This document shows, in pieces, positions 58,795-64,000 of a stretch of DNA of 64,000 nt (position 1 is its first letter; each line of letters starts with the position of its first letter). This DNA comes from Datisca glomerata (Eukaryota; Streptophyta; Magnoliopsida; Cucurbitales; Datiscaceae), in contig QANY01007217.1 of NCBI GenBank assembly GCA_003255025.1, forward strand, positions 62,001-126,000, read 5' to 3'. The translations under genes and the position numbers were made by a program. The notes below the pieces were generated by a model. That model saw nothing but the letters and a program-made list of their open reading frames with translations, was not told where the DNA came from and ran no database searches.

Positions 58795-60933
58795 ATGACT
58801 CCCACTTCGAGTGTGATAGAAAATCAAGTTAAGGTAGCCCAATGGTCAGAGAAATCGCAGAAACATAAGGGAGATTGTCTGAAAAAGGAAGACGTTGTTC
58901 TTCTACCATCAATCACTAAGATAAATTTCTCACGCATTGACTTACAGAGGTTGAAGAAGATATGGGAGGATTTTTCATCAGAGCAGAAAAGTTTATTTGT
59001 CGGAAAATATGGTCACATAGCTTATCTATTGTACATTGTAGTCAACGTTCCCGTCCTTGAAGCTTTAATGCATTTCTGGGACCCTCATCATAGATGTTTC
59101 ACCTTCGGAATAATTGATCTTACTCCCACAATTGAAGAATATCAAGCACTACTGAATGTCATGTTGCAAAATGCTGACAAAGTTTATAACTATGACAAAA
59201 AGCTCACGTTGAAGAGAGTTTTGTCTAAGCTCTTGGGTACTATCCATGCTTCTGAGATTGAGAAAAGTTTGAAAATTAAAGGGTGGAAATGAGTGTGTGT
59301 CGTTGGATTACCTCCTAGATCTCACCCAGAATTTCTTGAAGGAGGATAAAGGCATGACTCTTTATGCTCTGTGTATTTATGGTGCCGTGTTATTTCCAAA
59401 GATCCAAGGTTATATGGATGATAAAGTGATAAAAATGTTCCTTCAAGTCGAACATGGTGTTAACCCTGTTATCTCAATTCTCGCTGAGACTATCCGTTCT
59501 TTGAATCACATCCGAGTGTCTGGAAAAGGAAAGTTCATCGGCTCCTCAACTCTTTTGTGTATTTGGATTCTCAGCCATCTAAGATATTCGCTAGATTTCA
59601 AGTGTCCTCAAGTTAAGTTCTCAAGTCCATGGATGAAGACGAGGATCCCTATTGCAGAATTTGGAATGGCCAAATGGAATCCGCAGTTTCCCAAAAAAAG
59701 GGGGCTTGGCTCTCATACCTATCCAAGTTGAAAGATGAGGATGTTATTTGGAAAGCCCATTGGATGCCGTTAACACCAATGATCTACAGATGTGGTGATT
59801 TTCAATGGGTTCCGCTTCCGGGACCATGGGGTTGTACTAGTTATGCTCCGCTAATGGCACTCCGTCAATTATACATGAGACAATTTGTCCCCACCATGCA
59901 TGCATTGAAGGATATTGAGGTTAGTTACGATTCTAAAAAAATTGAACTAAAACTACAGCAGCTGATTGGAGCTTGGAAAAGAACAAGAAGGATGCGAAAT
60001 GAAAAGAATCGCATGAACTGCATAAAGGAGTATGAAGCATGGCTTGAGAGTAGAAACAAAATAATTATTGCCTTATCAATTGAGGATGTACCATCAGCCA
60101 AATCACTGGAAGTTCATCAAAATATTGCTAAAAAGGAAGAGCTAGATGAGTTATATGAGGAGCGTCAAAAAGTTCTAGCCCTTTTGGTACAAAACAGACG
60201 ACTAGCAGTCGAGGCGAATTTGTCTAAGAAACACAGAATCGAAGCTGAAGAACGACTCAAAGAGTTAAGAAATAAGGTTGAGAATCAGGCGTATCTAAAG
60301 AGGAAAAACTCAAAGTTGGGAACTGACACTCGCCAATTGGTCAACAAAATTAGAAAGATGGCGGAAGACAATAAGAACTTGTGAGGGGTAATCTACGAAC
60401 AAGAGGATCAAATTGTGAAGTTAGAGAGGGAAAATAAACTGGTACGAGAAATTCTAGAACAGGTGAAGGGAACTGTTGATAAGAAAAATGCGTACATCGT
60501 CGAGTTAGAAGAGCAATATGACGCCTTACGACGAATCGTTGATAATTTGCAAGTTGATTTAGAGAATCGGAAAGTTAAAAAGACTGAGTCAACAAATGAT
60601 TCTGAAGAATTATTGAAAGTCATCACAAGCCTTGAGCACCAAGTTAGAGCTTATCAGAACGTGGCAGAAAGTTTGGCAAGAAATAATGACGCTAATGTTG
60701 ATATACTGAGATATGATTATCAGTTGTTACAACAAGAGTACAACTCGATTCGACAACGATCTGGGCAGGCTGTGGAATGGCTTAAAGGCATGGCTGTGAG
60801 AGCGGGCAATTTGGTGGAACAAGCTTCATTTTTGAAGAAAAATGTCGTGCCCATCCATCCTAATGGGGAGAACTTGTCTAAATTTTTGGAAGAAGTCAGC
60901 CGGGATTTGGGTCATTTTGGTCGTTTTGTATGA
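58795..60933 (+). pseudogene. Tat/Ogre extra ORF1 (DUF7745-like, coiled coil)
   Basis: Starts MTPTSSVIENQVKVAQWSEK at 58795. The N-terminal half resembles the plant DUF7745 domain of Ogre ORF1 proteins (LMHFWDPHHRCFTFGIIDLT, PTIEEYQALL, LADTI-like AETIRSLNHIRVSGKGKFIG, WMPLTPMIYRCGDFQWVPL). From about 60080 on it is charged and heptad-like, a long coiled coil. The role is unknown. Three defects break it: a frameshift near 59288-59297 after a GTGTGTGT run, a frameshift at the A-run near 59690, and one in-frame TGA at 60382-60384. Repaired length would be about 710 residues. Confidence 0.85.
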
Positions 60934-61253
60934 ACTCATGTTATGAAGTAATGTAATTGACTTCTACATACTCAAATGTAGTGGATGGCTTTACTAATTG
61001 AATGAAATTGATTACTTTAGAACTTTCACTTTGCGCAGTATCATTTCTCATGCATAAGTTTACTCTCATTATTTCTTCTTTTTATTAGCAAAAATCTACA
61101 TCTCATGGCTTTATTTTAATTTTAAAGAAATTTTTCAAAGATAGCCCGACAACTTCGACATCCCTATCGAACTCGAGCTCAAGTTAGGGTCATGGACGAG
61201 CAAGAAAGAGAGCAATCATGAGAGGAAATGAAGGAAGAGATTAGGGAGCTTGA
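60934..61253 (+). other. Spacer between ORF1 and gag
   Basis: About 320 bp. The end near 61190-61250 (MDEQERE.., GNEGRD..) may be the start of gag in another frame (GKDEQERA-like text), so the gag N-terminus could begin before 61254. Confidence 0.5.
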
Positions 61254-64000
61254 TTGTTGCAAATGGCTAAAGTCCTCGAACTCCTGGCCGCAAGTAAGGG
61301 AAAAGCCTGTTTTGAAAATCCGCAAGAGGCTCAATCATCACAAAATCAACTGCCAAACGATACTCCACTTTACTCTCCTGGGTTCACTCCAACATATCAA
61401 CGTCATCAGGTTGACCAGTTTCAGCACGCTTCACCACCAATAAATATCCAGCATCATCCATTTCCAAATGTCCAGGAAACAATGCATACATGGGAAAATG
61501 GGTACAACCCATCCGCGATGGCATGTGGTCACAACCAAGATTTCACTCCACAAGGCGAACTCGTTAATGAGCCAATCATCATAACCGATGTTGATGACCC
61601 AAAAATGCATAAGCCTATTACCAAGCCAAGTGATGACCCACGATCGAAAGATAAATTGGACTTTCTGGAGGAGAGATTACGTGCTATTGAAGGATCTGAT
61701 GTATACGGTACCATTGATGCCACCCAATTATGTTTGGTCCCTGATGTGAACATCCCACATAAATTCAAACTACCTGAGTTTGAAAAATATGATGGTAGTA
61801 CGTGCCCCAGAAGTCACCTTATTATGTACTGCAGAAAAATGGTTGCTTGTGCAAATGATGATAAGCTGCTTATTCACTCGTTGGTATATCCAATTGGATA
61901 ACCAACATATTCAGAGGTGGAAAGATCTAGCAGATGCTTTTTTAAGACAATATAAGTACAACATAGACATAGCCCCTTATCGTTTGGACTTACAAAGGAT
62001 GGAGAAAAAACCTACGGAAGGCTTTAAAGAATATGCACAAAGGTGGAGGGAATTAACTGTTCAAGTACACCCCCCCATTGTCAGACAAGGAGATGGCTGG
62101 AATGTTTATTAACACCTTAAGACCTCCATTCTATGACAGAATGATTGGAAACGCTTCAAACAACTTCTTTGACATCATAGTGATCGGTGAAAGGATTGAG
62201 TATGGGATAAAGAATGGAAGAATTTTGGAAATTATATCAGATACATCGTCAGTAAAAAAAGGGCCTCCATTGAAGCGAAAAGAAGGGGATGTGCAGATGA
62301 TCAATTCCGGGTACCCATCACAAGCTGTGAAACCGGGATCAGGATTTTCAAAGTATGGGGAAGGACCCAAGTCTACGACATCATATGTGGCTAATACCTC
62401 ACAAATTCCGTACAATTATCACTCTCAACAATCAACATTTCAAAATAATCCAAGACTCGGTTTCAGACCACCGGCTCACCAGCAAAATATTGGTCAGGCT
62501 GATCAGCCGCTGAGGGGAAATAGAAATAATCAACGTTTTATCCAATATGAGCCAATCCCCATGTCATATACAGAACTCTTATCTCAATTGATACGGAATA
62601 ATCAATTGGTGACAATTCCTTATGAACCTCTACAACCACCATACCCAAGGTGGTATGATCCGACTGCTCGCTATGAGTATCATGCTGGGGCTGTGGGACA
62701 TTCGACTGAGAATTGCACGGCATTAAAAGGTAGAGTACAGGCATTGATCAAGGCTGGATGGTTGAATTTCAAAAAGGTAAATGAGAATCCAGATATCATT
62801 TCCGACCCTCTACCAAATCATGAGAATCCCGCCGTGAATGCAATTGAGGAATATTTTTCATATGAAAAGAGGGACGTGGAAGATGTGAGCACGTTAATGG
62901 AAACACTTTTCCATCTTCTTTCTATAACAGGGTACACCTACCCAACACGCTCAGAGGATGAGTGCGTTTCTAGGACGCCTATGCATGACTTCGATTGTTT
63001 ATTTCATAAGAAGGTGACGGGGCATACAATTAAGGAGTGTGCTGATTTTAAAAAGGAAGTGCAAAAGTTGTTGGATGCAAAGATACTTACAATAAGTCAT
63101 AAAGGAGAAAGGGAATACCAAGAAGATGACTCTTTAGTCCTCATGATAACTAAAGAATCATCTGAAGTTAATGTTGAAATGTCGTCTTATATCCCAAAAC
63201 CTCTCACAATATATTACGAGGAAAAGTCAACTCACACCACTACGTCTTATGCTCCGATGCCTATCACCATTCAAATACCGGGTGCGTTCACTTACGAAGA
63301 TTCAGAAGCAGTACCATGGATGTACGGATATGAGGTTATTACAAGCAGTAACGACAAAACTCAAGAGCTAAATCCGTCTGACCTCGATCTCCCCATAACT
63401 AATATTTTAAGAGTAGGTGGGATGACGAGGAGTGGCAGATGCTACACGCCAGAAGTTTTAAAAACGGATAAAAGCGATGTGTTTGAAAGGCAAAGGAAAG
63501 GGATGGCCAAAGAAGGCGACAATGGTCATGAATTCCAAGAAGAAATGCATGGCGGCCAAATGATAGACCCAGATATAATAAGAGGTACGGAGAAAGAAAG
63601 AGCAGTGTCTGAAAAAGAAGTATGTGAATTTTTGAAACTCATCAAGCAAAGCAAGTATAAGGTGATTGAACAACTTAATCATTTACCTGCTCGCATATCC
63701 TTACTGTCACTCTTTCTGAATTCTGAACCACATCGCCAAGCATTATTGAAGGTTTTGAATCAAGCATATGTCTGTCATGACATTACGGTGGAGAAGTTGA
63801 GTGGAATTGTGGAAAATATTGTTGCAAAAGTAGGGATTATATCCATAAAATGTAGGGATTATATTGTTGCAAAAGTATTGATTGATAACGGCTCATCTCT
63901 AAATGTAATGCCAAGATCCACACTAGCAAAGCTTCCAGTGGACGCGACACATATGCGGCCGAGCATGATGATAGTAAGAGCATTCGACGGCACCCGAAGA
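61254..64000 (+). pseudogene. Tat/Ogre gag and protease (runs off the window)
   Basis: Gag: IPHKFKLPEFEKYDGSTCPR (about 61750-61810), then KMVACANDDKLLIHS, where a short deletion and frameshift near 61880 shift the frame to WYIQLDNQHIQRWKDLADAF; a second shift falls in a run of seven C at 62070-62076. From 62090 (EMAGMFINTLRPPFYDRM) the frame stays open for more than 630 codons to the window end. The gag zinc-finger-like motif reads RYEYHAGAVGHSTENC, with a Tyr where related elements have Cys. The protease near 63880 has VLIDNGSSLNVMPRSTLAKL with the Asp-Asn-Gly motif. The pol domains follow outside the window. Confidence 0.88.

Larger units (their letters stand above)
56383..64000 (+). mobile_element. 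Tat/Ogre-type Ty3/gypsy retrotransposon, 5' part
   Basis: LTR, primer site, an extra ORF upstream of gag, then gag and protease with the Asp-Asn-Gly variant motif, the organisation of the Tat/Ogre lineage. The element runs past the right edge; RT, RNase H, integrase and the 3' LTR are not in the window. Its frames are far less decayed than those of the other elements, so it is probably the youngest large insertion here. Confidence 0.9.

Overview
The window is nuclear DNA of a flowering plant, most likely a eudicot: it is AT-rich, contains no intact host gene, and is filled with plant-specific transposable elements (Ty1/copia, Tat/Ogre-type Ty3/gypsy, L1-type LINE, MULE, hAT-like MITEs) and endogenous caulimovirid (pararetrovirus) DNA. 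The organism cannot be named from the sequence. Nearly all coding regions are decayed by stops and frameshifts; the best preserved are the Tat/Ogre reading frames at the right edge.

The layout is a stack of nested insertions. (1) 1-92 is the terminus of a Tat/Ogre LTR on the minus strand. (2) About 690-14290 is an LTR-less copia fragment (plus strand), split by a hAT-like MITE (1833-2494) and, in its integrase, by a complete younger copia (2791-12513) with 2.05 and 2.1 kb LTRs and a perfect 5-bp target duplication TATAG. (3) 15367-47145 is one L1-type LINE on the minus strand, recognised because a 16/17-bp target duplication lies at both ends although they are 31.8 kb apart. Its ORF2 carries a hAT-like MITE (15774-16621, perfect 8-bp duplication). 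Its ORF1 carries a 24.4-kb MULE (21023-45433). Without these insertions the LINE is about 6.5 kb, the normal full length. (4) The MULE has a mudrA-like transposase (plus strand) and a second convergent gene with a DUF1985 domain and acidic region (minus strand). An intron of that second gene holds a 16.3-kb array of endogenous pararetrovirus (about 27724-44024) between TA-dinucleotide tracts.

The viral array has two nearly unit-length head-to-tail copies on the minus strand (copy A about 36.5-43.97 kb, copy B about 28.2-35.95 kb), a 0.5-kb deletion mini-unit between them, and a small inverted protease fragment at the left end. Both copies show movement protein, capsid with zinc knuckle, protease, reverse transcriptase and RNase H, then a downstream protein. 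Copy B also has, between RNase H and the downstream protein, an AlkB-like 2-oxoglutarate/Fe(II) dioxygenase domain (30279-30752) with the HxD, distal His and R-x5-R motifs. Copy A lacks it. This is the most unusual content of the window.

The stretch 47.2-56.4 kb is intergenic: a third hAT-like MITE, a 5'-truncated LINE with poly-A and a 13-bp duplication, microsatellites, and a two-level tandem repeat array (55385-56135). From 56383 to the right edge is the 5' part of a Tat/Ogre retrotransposon: LTR with TATA box, primer binding site, extra ORF1 (DUF7745-like with coiled coil), gag and the start of the protease. The element is cut by the window end.
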